Below are positions 7,554-16,690 of a DNA stretch of 64,000 nt, piece after piece; position 1 is the stretch's first letter, and every line of letters starts with the position of its first letter. The DNA lies in assembly GCA_001303785.1 (NCBI GenBank), contig LJUJ01000016.1, forward strand, positions 1 through 64,000, given 5' to 3'. Source of the stretch: Caldifarciminota bacterium SM23_42. Its GTDB lineage: Bacteria; Hydrothermota; Tepidihabitantia; SM23-42. Below the pieces are notes generated by a model, which was given only the letters and a program-made list of their open reading frames with translations, had not been told where the DNA came from and did no database searches. Position numbers and translations under genes: made by a program.

Positions 7554-9915
7554 ACGAAGTAAGGCGGACCCGGGATCGGTCGGCTTCAAGGCGTGGAATT
7601 TGTACAGACTGCAATCGTCCTTCCGGGTGCCTGAATTCGTTGTACTATCGACAAGGGTATACCAAGATTTTAAGCGAGGTAAAGACATAGAGCAGGTGAA
7701 GAAAGAGGCAGCGGGAATGCTTGCGAGCTTCTTGGAAAAAGGAAAGGTCGCGATTCGCTCCTCGTGTACCGCCGAGGATCTGCCAGGTGTATCATTTGCT
7801 GGGTTGTATTCGACGACCCTGAACGTCACAAATGTCGATGAGGGGATGCAGGCGATTGTGCGTGCATGGAATTCGGACGATTCGCCGCGGGTAGCTAAAT
7901 ATCGCAAGAAAATGGGCATAGCTGCGGGCGATATGGCGGTGATTATTCAACACCAGCTCACTCCAGAGGTGAGTGGTGTGATGGTTACTCAAAGTCCTTT
8001 TTCGATCAGCGAGGTGTTGATTGAATGTTGTGAAGGATTGGGTGACAAACTGGTTTCCGGTAAGATCATGCCGACACGCTATCGGATAAGGAATGGAAGA
8101 ACAATTGACCATAGGGGCAAGGACATCTTATCCGAGCGGCAACGTCTTGATTTGATGAGAATGGGCAAGAAGATAGAGAAATTCTTCAAATCGCCTCAGG
8201 ATGTGGAGTGGGCGGTTGAAAACGGTAGACTGTACGTACTACAATCGCGGCCGGTATTCGTGCATGCAACTGCACCACGTAAGAAAGGCATGGTCTGGTG
8301 TAATGCTAATGTCAGAGAGACGATACCCGACCCGGTATCGCCGATGACCTGGTCGATGTTTGATACATCGTTCTTCCCGGGTATCATGATCGATGTATTT
8401 GGTTTTCCTATCAGTGAAGAGCGATACCAAAGATTCAGGCCAGTTGAGATGCTTTCTGGAAGATTGTATTGGAACATGAATAACACGCTTGCCTACGGCC
8501 AGGCCATTGGCCCGCTGCTGGAATTCATTGGGGGCGACCGAGCCATAGATCCACAGATGGCAGCTGCATTTGAGGCGGTTGATGTTGAGAATTTGCCAGA
8601 CATTCTACCTACTTGGAGAATGTTTATTTTTAGCGTTAGGGCATTGGTGCGGCTTTTATACTACTTATCGCTGGGATTTGTTAGGTACGGTTGGATGAGT
8701 AGAAAGATAGCGAGAGCGAATGATGAGTTGGAAAGCTATTGTGCAGATTTCACTCCGAGTAAGGATTTAGCGGTCGCCATTAACAAAGTCAAACTTTGGA
8801 TGAGATTTGTTCTAAGGAAATTCGCCCGCCGGTATTTTGGGGGTATTTTCCTAGGTTCATTCTATCTTGCCTTGTTGAGTGGCTTGCTCAGCATAAGAAT
8901 GGGCAAGAAGGGTGAAACCTTAGCGCGTAAGACCATTATCGGCATAATAGACAAAACTGGGGAAATGGCGATCAGTATTAATCGGCTAGCTTCATTGGCC
9001 CGGAGTAAGTTGAAGATTGTTAACTTAAGCAATCTTAAGAGATTATACAGAAGGGACGTAGAATTTAAGGCAAGTATAGACAAGTTCATGGATGACTTTG
9101 GGCACCGTGGTCCCGCCGAGTTTGATGTGGCGAGTATTAATTGGCGTGAAGACCATGATTTGATATACAGGATCATTGCGACCGCAAGAGACAGTAAAGA
9201 ATATTCAGTCGATCGCGCGGGTGTGGTTAGAAATGTTTTAGCATCGGCCAGACCATTTGAGAGATTCATGCTCAAGACTTTTGTGCCACGTCTTGAAGTC
9301 CTTATACCTTTGAGAGAAAACGGTAAGCATTTCTATTTGAAAGCAACGGCCAAAACCAAAGATCAACTACTAGTGATAGGTGAACGGTTAGTGAAAAGGG
9401 GGTATATCGAAGGGCCACGCGATGTTTTCTTCCTAACGTTGCGTGATCTGGAGGGAATTAGGAATGCAGGTCATACGAAGAAGAAAGTGGTCGAATCAAT
9501 TAGCCAACGTAAGAAACAGTGGTATGAATATCGACGCGCCGAGGTGCCTGATATCATCTACGAAAGCGGTGAGCGCATCACGGCCAAGGTTCAGGAATCG
9601 AACGTACTCTGCGGTGAGCCGCTTAGTTCTGGTAAGGTAAAGGCAAAGGCCCGCATAATCGCTGATTTCTCGCAAATACACCGTCTTAAACAGGGCGAGA
9701 TTCTAATCACTCATCATGCTGATCCTGGTTGGACACCACTCTTCACAATTGCTTCCGGTTTGATCATCGAAGTCGGAGGGGTCATCTGTCATGCGGCAAT
9801 GGTCGCGCGTGAACTGGGTATCCCTGCATTGTCAATCACCGGTGCTACATCACTGATCCGTAATGGTTCAATCATTGAACTAGATGCAGATATGGGACAA
9901 GTTGTCTTGCCCTAA
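7531..9915 (+). CDS. PEP-synthase-like / rifampicin-phosphotransferase-like enzyme
   Basis: About 794 residues. The N-terminal ATP-grasp domain (PPDK_N type) has VAIRSSCTAEDLPGVSFAGLY and, further on, DVEWAVENGRLYVLQSRPV. The middle domain carries FGHRGPAEFDVAS followed by WRED, typical of rifampicin phosphotransferase-like proteins. The C-terminal swivelling domain has the phospho-histidine motif GGVICHAAMVARELGIPAL. The TIM-barrel PEP-binding domain of true PEP synthase is absent, so it should phosphorylate some other acceptor using ATP (inference). Three in-frame ATGs at 7531, 7534 and 7537, and an earlier one at 7498, compete as starts; all overlap the ABC-F gene, so the genes are probably cotranscribed. 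Confidence 0.82.
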   Translation: MMMYIISRRSKADPGSVGFKAWNLYRLQSSFRVPEFVVLSTRVYQDFKRGKDIEQVKKEAAGMLASFLEKGKVAIRSSCTAEDLPGVSFAGLYSTTLNVTNVDEGMQAIVRAWNSDDSPRVAKYRKKMGIAAGDMAVIIQHQLTPEVSGVMVTQSPFSISEVLIECCEGLGDKLVSGKIMPTRYRIRNGRTIDHRGKDILSERQRLDLMRMGKKIEKFFKSPQDVEWAVENGRLYVLQSRPVFVHATAPRKKGMVWCNANVRETIPDPVSPMTWSMFDTSFFPGIMIDVFGFPISEERYQRFRPVEMLSGRLYWNMNNTLAYGQAIGPLLEFIGGDRAIDPQMAAAFEAVDVENLPDILPTWRMFIFSVRALVRLLYYLSLGFVRYGWMSRKIARANDELESYCADFTPSKDLAVAINKVKLWMRFVLRKFARRYFGGIFLGSFYLALLSGLLSIRMGKKGETLARKTIIGIIDKTGEMAISINRLASLARSKLKIVNLSNLKRLYRRDVEFKASIDKFMDDFGHRGPAEFDVASINWREDHDLIYRIIATARDSKEYSVDRAGVVRNVLASARPFERFMLKTFVPRLEVLIPLRENGKHFYLKATAKTKDQLLVIGERLVKRGYIEGPRDVFFLTLRDLEGIRNAGHTKKKVVESISQRKKQWYEYRRAEVPDIIYESGERITAKVQESNVLCGEPLSSGKVKAKARIIADFSQIHRLKQGEILITHHADPGWTPLFTIASGLIIEVGGVICHAAMVARELGIPALSITGATSLIRNGSIIELDADMGQVVLP

Positions 9916-9921
9916 ACAAAT

Positions 9922-10641
9922 TCAGTATACTTGTGTTGAGTTACTGCAAAGGGATTCATGATTGGTGTCAGATTGTCCCTCAAAGAATTTCTTGGCCGCA
10001 GCCTGTTGTGCCTTCTTCTTTGAGTCACCGCTACCGCGGCTCACCTTTTCCTTATTCACATAGAGATCAACATGAAAAATCTTGCGGTGTGGTGGTCCCA
10101 TTGACTTTGCTACCCGGTAGCTGATTTTGTGTTGTTGCTTCATTGCCCACCGGTTGAGCAGGGACTTGTAGTCACGCAGTCCGGAAATATCTCTCTTTAA
10201 GATATGGTTTCGAATGAATTTTCGGGCGTTTGGTAGACCTCCGTCAAGGTATATCGCTCCGATTAGCGCCTCTAGGCATCCGGCGATATTAGAAGGGCGT
10301 TCACGACCGCCGGTGAGTGCTTCACCTTTATCCATCAGTAACAGGCTACCGATTTTCAAATCCCTGCCGACACGATACAAGGTTTCCTGAGTCGTGTACT
10401 TAATTTTGATCTCATTCAATTCCCCTTCGGACAGTTTTGGGAATATGCTGAATAAATGCTCACGGATGAGCAGCTCAAGAACCGCATCACCCAGGAATTC
10501 CAAGGTCTCATTCGATTTTGTCGGTTTCTTTGTGTCGGCACGTTGAAACGAAGAGTGAGTTAACGCGAGGCGCAGTAGCCTCTTCTTCTTGAATCTTATG
10601 CCCAGTTGCTTTTCGATATTCTTATAATTGAGCAATGGCAT
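9922..10641 (-). CDS. rnc: Ribonuclease III
   Basis: A 239-residue protein. The N-terminal RNase III domain has the signature NETLEFLGDAVLELLI, whose acidic residues bind catalytic Mg, and the C-terminal double-stranded-RNA-binding domain ends KKKAQQAAAKKFFEG. It cleaves double-stranded RNA, processing rRNA precursors and structured mRNAs. The length is normal for the family. Its first 20 bases overlap the end of ridA, so it is translated from the same transcript as the SPOR-protein and ridA genes. It converges on the gene ending at 9915 with only six bases between. Confidence 0.95.
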   Translation of the reverse strand: MPLLNYKNIEKQLGIRFKKKRLLRLALTHSSFQRADTKKPTKSNETLEFLGDAVLELLIREHLFSIFPKLSEGELNEIKIKYTTQETLYRVGRDLKIGSLLLMDKGEALTGGRERPSNIAGCLEALIGAIYLDGGLPNARKFIRNHILKRDISGLRDYKSLLNRWAMKQQHKISYRVAKSMGPPHRKIFHVDLYVNKEKVSRGSGDSKKKAQQAAAKKFFEGQSDTNHESLCSNSTQVY

Positions 10642-10999
10642 CGATTTCCACTAATACATCTTTGGGCAATGCTTTGACAAACACGGTAGTGCGAGCTGGA
10701 AGTTCGGCTGTGAAGTACTTTGCATATACTTCATTCATGGGTGCGAAGTCTTCAGTTTTTGTAAGATAAACTGTTGTTTTCACGATTGATGAGAACATCG
10801 CCCCTGCGGCTTCAATGACTGCTTTGAGGTTTTCTAGCACCTGGGCTGTTTGTTGGGCAACGTCGCCTTCAATGACGGCACCCGTACTTGGATTAATGGC
10901 AATTTGTCCAGCCGTAAAAACAAAAGAACCTGCTTTCATTGCTTGTGAATATGGAGCAATCGCTTCGGGTGCCTTGTCGGTATTTACGACTTTTTTCAT
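10622..10999 (-). CDS. ridA: RidA family enamine/imine deaminase
   Basis: A 125-residue protein with the whole RidA (YjgF/YER057c) pattern: APYSQA near residue 16, FTAGQI, the KTTVYLT segment, and the C-terminal substrate-binding region PARTTVFVKALPKD with its conserved Arg, followed by VEIDAIA. The family hydrolyses reactive 2-aminoacrylate-type enamines released by PLP enzymes and forms trimers. The start is an ATG three bases after the SPOR-protein gene; the 3' end overlaps rnc. Confidence 0.95.
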   Translation of the reverse strand: MKKVVNTDKAPEAIAPYSQAMKAGSFVFTAGQIAINPSTGAVIEGDVAQQTAQVLENLKAVIEAAGAMFSSIVKTTVYLTKTEDFAPMNEVYAKYFTAELPARTTVFVKALPKDVLVEIDAIAQL

Positions 11000-11002
11000 T
11001 TT

Positions 11003-12328
11003 TCACTCCTTTTTCACTACACCATCTCGGATACAGTACCTATCTGATCCGGCGTAGAATTCTTCAGTCCCACTGGTAAGCATTTTGTGTTCATAGACGA
11101 GCCAACCCTCGAGGTTCATCTTCTCTGTTACGTCGAGTGCTGTTAGTTTATCCGTGAAACCGCCGAATTTAATCCGATATAGATCAGTTGAATCAATGAC
11201 CACGGGTATGCCATTCCGCTGTAATTCATCATGCCGGCGTAGTGCGTTCACTGGATTATAGAATGCTCCGATCTGCAGATACCACAGAGAATCGACACCG
11301 GCCAGGCGGGGCGTGGCTTCCTTCAATTGTGTTCTACTTTTCGCGAGTCGCGAGACGTTCAAGGGATCACGATTCATGAGGTATAGATTACTTTGTGCAT
11401 CCGTGCCAATATCGTGATTCGAGTCATAGGTTGAGAAAAGCCGTACAATGCTTTTGTCGTTTCTCGACCAGTCTTGTGTCCTGAGTACGGTCTCATCCAG
11501 TTCAACGATTACATCGTTGGTCCAGAATAATGATCCTCTGTGATCATACTTAGCAGGAATGGGCTGGAAATCAATCAACCTGCCCGTCCTACTTAGTAAG
11601 AAGGTCCCCTGGCCAGAGCAGACCAGAAAGCCGTCAGGATGATTGCTCCAGGCTTGCGCATCAAATGCTAGGCTGATTTTCTTCCTTTGGTTCATGGCAA
11701 GGTCATAAACCAGTAGGTTATTCTTCGTATCCAGACCGATAAAGGTTTTTCCGATCGAGTCGAACTGAAAAGACAATACGCGTTCAATACTAATTTTTTT
11801 GACGATCCTTCCGGACGTTAGATTTAGGATTCTTATGTTGCTCCGGTTCCCGACATCGTTTATCAAGTAGATGTGATTCATTCCCGACGCAGCGGCGAAG
11901 GATTGGTCCTTTACCATGGGGCGGTAATCGCCTTGCTCAATGCCAATACCGGACTTATAGGCCAGATTCTCCCGGTCGAGAATGATGATTTCGCCGGTTG
12001 CGATCAGCATGATTTCTCGATGTTTGAGCAGGAGATAGTTGAACCTAAGTGGTAGCGGGATCTTGTCGACTGAGATGGGCTCCGACGGATCGATTTTATA
12101 TAAATGATGTGCGGTTACAACGTACAGGAAATCTTCATATACATAATCGATCACCGGTTCGCGCAGATCCGTTTCTTTGACATAGCCATACTCGAGGTCC
12201 ACCGTGTAGAGCAGTGAATCAATGAGTATTGACCTACAGAACATCAGGGTCACGAGGTGTAACAGGATCACCAACAATATTAAATCAAATCGTCGGAAAA
12301 TCAAGAGTTTAGTTGATAATGGTTTCAT
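11003..12328 (-). CDS. Membrane-anchored SPOR-domain protein
   Basis: A 441-residue protein with one N-terminal membrane helix (LILLVILLHLVTLMF), a repetitive beta-rich middle that resembles a propeller (about residues 40-340), and a C-terminal SPOR-like domain. The SPOR pattern is WYLQIGAFYNPVNALRRHDEL followed by YRIKFGGF. SPOR domains bind glycan strands lacking stem peptides at division septa, so a role at the cell wall or division site is likely (inference). The upstream ATG at 12340 overlaps the probable -10 box, which favours 12328 as a leaderless start. It is the first gene of an operon with ridA and rnc. Confidence 0.75.
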   Translation of the reverse strand: MKPLSTKLLIFRRFDLILLVILLHLVTLMFCRSILIDSLLYTVDLEYGYVKETDLREPVIDYVYEDFLYVVTAHHLYKIDPSEPISVDKIPLPLRFNYLLLKHREIMLIATGEIIILDRENLAYKSGIGIEQGDYRPMVKDQSFAAASGMNHIYLINDVGNRSNIRILNLTSGRIVKKISIERVLSFQFDSIGKTFIGLDTKNNLLVYDLAMNQRKKISLAFDAQAWSNHPDGFLVCSGQGTFLLSRTGRLIDFQPIPAKYDHRGSLFWTNDVIVELDETVLRTQDWSRNDKSIVRLFSTYDSNHDIGTDAQSNLYLMNRDPLNVSRLAKSRTQLKEATPRLAGVDSLWYLQIGAFYNPVNALRRHDELQRNGIPVVIDSTDLYRIKFGGFTDKLTALDVTEKMNLEGWLVYEHKMLTSGTEEFYAGSDRYCIRDGVVKKE

Positions 12329-12335
12329 CGGTATT

Positions 12336-12362
12336 GTCATAACGGTGTCTTAATGAAGTCAA
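12336..12362 (-). promoter_or_regulatory. Probable promoter of the SPOR-ridA-rnc operon
   Basis: Minus strand: TTGACT (12362-12357), 15-bp spacer, TATGAC (12341-12336), seven bases before the ATG at 12328. It is weaker than the other promoters in the window. Confidence 0.5.
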
Positions 12363-12383
12363 CGGAAAGGCAGTTATTTGGTA

Positions 12384-12411
12384 TTGACTTCACAGTAATA
12401 ATCAATAGAAT
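12384..12411 (+). promoter_or_regulatory. Promoter of the TPR lipoprotein gene
   Basis: TTGACT (12384-12389), 16-bp spacer, TAGAAT (12406-12411). AAGGAGG precedes the ATG at 12430. It is divergent from the promoter at 12336-12362. Confidence 0.75.
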
Positions 12412-12429
12412 TACTATCAAGGAGGCACG

Positions 12430-13644
12430 ATGAAAAAGTTTATCTTCCTGAGTATTGTTTTTCTTTTCATTGCCTGTCCACCAACGGCAAAGAACTCAGC
12501 TAGAATATACATTCAGCGAGGTGAGTACGAGGAGGCGAGGGAACAGATTCTGATCGGTCTCCAACAGTCCCCAAATGATTACGAGTATTACGGTCTTCTG
12601 GCAAAAGTCGAAATCGGAATCGGTAATTGGGTAGAAGCTAGCAGAGCATTCCAAAATGGTGTCAAAATTGATTCGGTCAAAATGATGAATTTCCTACTCA
12701 CCGATCAGCAGAATATTCCGGTCTATTGGCAGGCGTTCTACAACGCGGCAATTACATTAATGGGTGAGAGGAAATACGAAGAGGCCTTAACAAATCTATT
12801 CTACTGTGAAATTCTTCAGCCGGATAATGTCAACGAATACATACTCGAAGGAGGCATCTACACTGAACTGGGTGATATAGAAAAGGCCAACGCAGCTTAC
12901 TCAAGAGCCTTGAATATTGATCCAGAAAACCCTGAGGCACATTTTCTTGTTGGTAAGGCTGTTTTTGAAAAAGGTCTGTACGATTCGTCGCTCGTTCATT
13001 TCGATGATGCTGTGACACATTTCAATAAGAAATATGAGCGAATAGCGAGAGTGCTTTTCCAAAACCTACCGGGGGTGGATGAAGAAATAACACAAGAAAT
13101 AATAACTCTATGGACTGCCAACGATGAAACCGGTTTGGATAGGCTGGTTAAGGTGAGACTCGGGTTTGACGGCGGATTGAGTGCTCAGCGGAGGAATCTT
13201 GAGCAATTTTTCAAAACGAGTGAGGGTCTGGCTCGCACTTACTACTATCTAGGCATGGCCTACTATAATCTCAAGGATGAGGCCCTCGCTTTCGAGAATC
13301 TGCTAAAGAGCCTGGCAATCAAAGGGGATGATATTGATGCATTATACTATGCCGGCGAGATAAGCTTGAAGAACAAGAAATTTGATGAATCGATGGAGTA
13401 CTTTACGAAGATTACAAAAATAAAAGAAGACGACATATACGCATGGTTCTACATGGGTGTTAACTATACCCAGAAAAAGGATTATCAGAAGGCTATAGAC
13501 ATTTATGAGAATAGGGTCCTCACCCTGGATCCTGAGAACATTGACGCCATGACTAATCTGGCCTATGTATACCGCGAAATGGGTAACAACAAGAAAGCAT
13601 TGGAATGGTTGACTAAGGCAGAGAAACTGCAAAAGGAGCAATGA
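12430..13644 (+). CDS. TPR-repeat lipoprotein
   Basis: A 404-residue protein with a lipoprotein signal (FLFIAC, lipid-modified Cys near residue 16) followed by tandem tetratricopeptide repeats. Typical units are ARIYIQRGEYEEAREQI, YTELGDIEKANAAYSRAL and LAYVYREMGNNKKALEWL. TPR arrays bind partner proteins. A segment near residues 195-270 breaks the repeat pattern. It is probably anchored in a membrane facing the periplasm, and its partner may be the next gene product, since the two overlap by four bases (ATGA). A clear Shine-Dalgarno site precedes the start. Confidence 0.88.
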   Translation: MKKFIFLSIVFLFIACPPTAKNSARIYIQRGEYEEAREQILIGLQQSPNDYEYYGLLAKVEIGIGNWVEASRAFQNGVKIDSVKMMNFLLTDQQNIPVYWQAFYNAAITLMGERKYEEALTNLFYCEILQPDNVNEYILEGGIYTELGDIEKANAAYSRALNIDPENPEAHFLVGKAVFEKGLYDSSLVHFDDAVTHFNKKYERIARVLFQNLPGVDEEITQEIITLWTANDETGLDRLVKVRLGFDGGLSAQRRNLEQFFKTSEGLARTYYYLGMAYYNLKDEALAFENLLKSLAIKGDDIDALYYAGEISLKNKKFDESMEYFTKITKIKEDDIYAWFYMGVNYTQKKDYQKAIDIYENRVLTLDPENIDAMTNLAYVYREMGNNKKALEWLTKAEKLQKEQ

Positions 13645-14642
13645 TGAAAATAAAATCAACGGAAAGATTGCTGACGGCTCTTGTTCTACTGGCTGTGGTG
13701 GTCCTTTTGTTTGTCGTTGGTTATCCGATCTACAAGGAGTCTTTGCCTTCAAAGGTGAGTTTCGGCTTCGATAAGTCGTACAATACCTTACCATTCTATG
13801 TCGCGCTGATGGATACGACGAGAAACTACTTCGCCCTCGAAAAGGTTGAGGCCGAACTCATTGATATTGAGGGGGACCCACTCGAGGGGGTCAAGAACGG
13901 CAATTACGATGTTGCAGTCGTACCTTGGTACTGGCTTATTATATCACCAAGCATGAATGGCGATACCTTGAAGGCATTCGGATCTCTAGAGATCAAAGCC
14001 GGCAGATCATTGGATGCACTCATTGTACCCCCTGATTCGAGGATCAAGAGGCTAAGGGATTTGAGTGGCAAACGCCTTGGGTACCTGGCACGTGATGAGT
14101 ACTTCTTCAATCTACTTCTGTCAACGATGACCGAAGACATGAATCTCCGAAGAGTTGAATACGTACCGTTACAAGTCGACGAGCTTGCCAGCGCGTTCGA
14201 AGAGGATAAGGTCGATGCGCTGTATCTTTTAGATCCATATCGTGCCTACATGATCTACTCAGGTAACACTGCGCTGGCCGAGGCTTTGGCTTCGGCATAT
14301 ATTATACCCAGTATACCATATGGCGCAGTGGTGATGCGTAAGAGCTTTGTGTCATCCGAGAATAAATTGGCAGCAATAAGGGTGAAGAATGCGGTCGAGG
14401 CTGCGATGAGTTATCTCGCACGGAATCCTGAAGTGGCTAAGAGTTATGTACTGAAGATGAATGACTATCCTGACGAGAGCGAGCTGATTATGAATATGAG
14501 GACACCGGAATTTGAAAGACTTGCCGAAATTAGTGTTAAGAGCGTTGAAAACCTGCAGACGGAACTCGTCAAACGAGGCATCGGTACTTGCGGCATAAAA
14601 CCTTCTGAGTTTCTTTTCCAGAAGAGCGATTTTGTGAGATAG
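13641..14642 (+). CDS. Membrane-anchored substrate-binding-like protein
   Basis: A 333-residue protein with one N-terminal membrane helix (residues 10-28) and a periplasmic binding-protein fold of the NMT1/TauA type. Supporting segments are VSFGFDKSYNTLPFYVAL, the YDVAVVPWYW hinge, LRDLSGKRLGYLARDE and VDALYLLDPYRAYMI. Such proteins usually deliver small molecules to ABC importers. No permease or ATPase gene is adjacent, and the anchor is an uncleaved helix, so it may be a sensor or solute receptor instead (inference). Translationally coupled to the TPR lipoprotein. Confidence 0.75.
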   Translation: MMKIKSTERLLTALVLLAVVVLLFVVGYPIYKESLPSKVSFGFDKSYNTLPFYVALMDTTRNYFALEKVEAELIDIEGDPLEGVKNGNYDVAVVPWYWLIISPSMNGDTLKAFGSLEIKAGRSLDALIVPPDSRIKRLRDLSGKRLGYLARDEYFFNLLLSTMTEDMNLRRVEYVPLQVDELASAFEEDKVDALYLLDPYRAYMIYSGNTALAEALASAYIIPSIPYGAVVMRKSFVSSENKLAAIRVKNAVEAAMSYLARNPEVAKSYVLKMNDYPDESELIMNMRTPEFERLAEISVKSVENLQTELVKRGIGTCGIKPSEFLFQKSDFVR

Positions 14643-14643
14643 T

Positions 14644-14884
14644 CCCGGTCGTGCTAGGCGGGGAGCTAGCGGTGCCCTGAAGCCCGATGCAAATCTGGAC
14701 GACCCGAAATCCGCTTATGCGGGGTTGAACACTTCATTTGAGTCAGGACTTTTAGGGGCAACAGCAGGGAATTGAGGTGCGTTGACGATCGGGTCTTGTG
14801 ATAGTACCGTCTATGAACCCCGCTAGGTCCGGAAGGAAGCAACGGTAAGTAGAAAGGGCTAGTCACAAGAGTGCCTGATCTGAG
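14644..14884 (+). ncRNA. ffs: Signal recognition particle RNA (long bacterial form)
   Basis: The 5' domain has the conserved GTGCTAGGCGGGGAGCTAGC block followed by GGTGCCCTG, which forms the Alu-like part. The S-domain hairpin is at about 14827-14851 with AGGTCCGGAAGGAAGC, the Ffh-binding loop. The arms GATCGGGTCTTGTGA and TCACAAGAGTGCCTGATC close the long stem. At about 240 nt it matches the Bacillus-like 6S form rather than the short E. coli form. End points are approximate and I see no clear promoter. It lies just upstream of dnaX, as in Firmicutes. Confidence 0.88.
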
Positions 14885-14994
14885 TTCTTCGCCTTGCTGT
14901 TCCTAATTGTACTGGCGAAGGAAGTTGCACGACCGGTACTGTCCAACTCTGGAAACAAATATATCAAGTCTAAGGCTCGAGTTATGAGGAGAAG

Positions 14995-15275
14995 ATGTTG
15001 AATAACCGAAATACAAATCCTAAATTCGAAATCCGAAATACCAAACAAATCCGAATTTTCAAATATCGAAATTCTAAATTGCCTGCATGTGTTAGAGAAG
15101 TGGGAAAATTGAAATAGATGGCTTGCAGAAATCATAAGTGTTTTGGTCATTCTGATCTGAGGTTTTGAGATTGTCCCGTATTGCGAGGATCCTCGTGAAT
15201 GTAATCAAATCAGAGATTTGCACATTTACGGGATTTAGGATTTCGTGCTTAGAATTTCGTGTTTGCCGAGCATTG
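14995..15275. repeat. Fold-back AAATCC/GAAAT repeat upstream of dnaX
   Basis: About 14998-15085 is a run of near-repeats of the form AAATCCTAAATTCGAAATCC. An inverted, shorter counterpart (GGGATTTAGGATTTCGTGCTTAG) lies at about 15232-15270. Similar runs occur at 57306-57372, 59297-59506 and 60957-61045. The run has no gene of its own; open frames across it are products of the repeat. Confidence 0.65.
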
Positions 15276-15286
15276 CGAGGCGTATT

Positions 15287-16690
15287 TTGAATTATCGCGT
15301 TATTTCACTGAAATACCGTCCACAAGATTTCGACGAGTTGACTGGACAAAATCATGTGGTGCTTTCGCTAAAAGGAGCAATAAAGAGCGGTCGGATGGGT
15401 CATGCTTTTTTGTTCGCCGGCCCGCGCGGCGTCGGTAAGACAACCACAGCGCGAATTCTTGCCAAGAGTCTAAATTGCATTGAGGGGCCCACTGTTCATC
15501 CCTGCCAAAAGTGTCAGTCTTGCCGGGAGATCGCCTTGAGCCGAAGCATCGACGTCATTGAAATCGATGGCGCGTCCAACCGAGGTATCGATGAGATACG
15601 GAATCTGCGTGAGGCGATTCAGTATTCGCCACTCCACAGTAAACACAAAATATACATAATAGATGAAGTGCACATGCTAACCACCGAGGCGTTTAATGCA
15701 TTGCTCAAGACGCTCGAGGAGCCACCTCCGTCGGTGATCTTTATTTTCGCCACGACAAATCCAGTGAAGGTCCCGCAGACAATACTCTCTCGGTGCGAGC
15801 GCTTCATTTTCAAGCGGCTATCAGTGAGAGAAATCTGCGTGCGGTTAAGATCAATTGCCGAGAAGGAAAAGATTGAAGTGGCTGACCGGGCATTGCATTA
15901 TATAGCGCTACGAGCAGACGGTAGTGTGCGGGATGGCGAGAGTATACTTGAACAACTGGTGTCTTTTGTTGAAGGTAAAATCACTGAAGATGATGTTTTT
16001 AAGCTAATTGGTTTTCTAGGCAGCGAATTCTACGTTGAGCTTATCAGGAACATAATCGATAAGAAATATGCTGATGTGCTGAGAATGCTGAATCGGGGTA
16101 TCGAAGATGGCGCCAACCCACTGGAGATATATCGGGGCATGGTCGATTATATGCGGGCGGCACTTCTTGTTTACAGCAACCTCCCTGCAGAATTGATTGA
16201 CTTGAGTGATGACGAGATAGCAAAAATCAAGTCGATGACGTTGGGCCGGGAAAAAACAATGAGTATGCTCGAAGTACTCTTGAATTCTGAAGATTTGATT
16301 AAAAGATCAATGAACGCACGTGTTGCTATCGAGTTGCTACTCTGTCAACTTATCAGAAGTACTGAGGCAAAATTACCACAGACTAATAACACGCCCACAG
16401 CTGATACAAAACAAGAAATCCTTAACACTCTACAAACACATAGTCCGAAATTGGCCGCCTTGTTACATCATTCGTCAATGAAGATAGATGGTAAAAAGAT
16501 TGTCATCAATGCAGAGAATGATTTTGCTCAGAAGCAGTTGCTGCAGAGCAAGGAATTGCTCGAAAGAGTTTTTAAAGAAGTGCTAAGACACGAATGTAGA
16601 TTAGCCGTGGGTGTCGTTGACAGCGTAAAACAAGAGAACAATATTGAGGATACAATTAGAGCATTGTTTGACGGAGAAGAGGTGAGATGA
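15287..16690 (+). CDS. dnaX: DNA polymerase III subunits gamma/tau
   Basis: A protein of about 467 residues. SLKYRPQDFDELTGQ at the N terminus, Walker A GPRGVGKTT, the four-cysteine zinc module (C-IEGPTVHP-C-QKC-QSC), Walker B IYIIDEVHML and the arginine finger segment ILSRCERF identify the clamp-loader ATPase. It forms the clamp-loader motor with HolA, encoded at 33512-34456. The TTG at 15287 is chosen because the family begins a few residues before ISLKYRP; a GTG at 15245 would add 14 residues encoded by the repeat. The tau-specific region is short. It overlaps the next gene by four bases. Confidence 0.93.
   Translation: MNYRVISLKYRPQDFDELTGQNHVVLSLKGAIKSGRMGHAFLFAGPRGVGKTTTARILAKSLNCIEGPTVHPCQKCQSCREIALSRSIDVIEIDGASNRGIDEIRNLREAIQYSPLHSKHKIYIIDEVHMLTTEAFNALLKTLEEPPPSVIFIFATTNPVKVPQTILSRCERFIFKRLSVREICVRLRSIAEKEKIEVADRALHYIALRADGSVRDGESILEQLVSFVEGKITEDDVFKLIGFLGSEFYVELIRNIIDKKYADVLRMLNRGIEDGANPLEIYRGMVDYMRAALLVYSNLPAELIDLSDDEIAKIKSMTLGREKTMSMLEVLLNSEDLIKRSMNARVAIELLLCQLIRSTEAKLPQTNNTPTADTKQEILNTLQTHSPKLAALLHHSSMKIDGKKIVINAENDFAQKQLLQSKELLERVFKEVLRHECRLAVGVVDSVKQENNIEDTIRALFDGEEVR

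Noticed and set aside
7239-7919. 226-residue minus-strand frame across the ABC-F/PEP-synthase-like junction
   Set aside because: Both plus-strand genes have clear family motifs through this region.
14863-15150. 95-residue open frame on the minus strand between SRP RNA and dnaX
   Set aside because: It is the translation of the AAATCC/GAAAT repeat, with no ribosome-binding site or family similarity.
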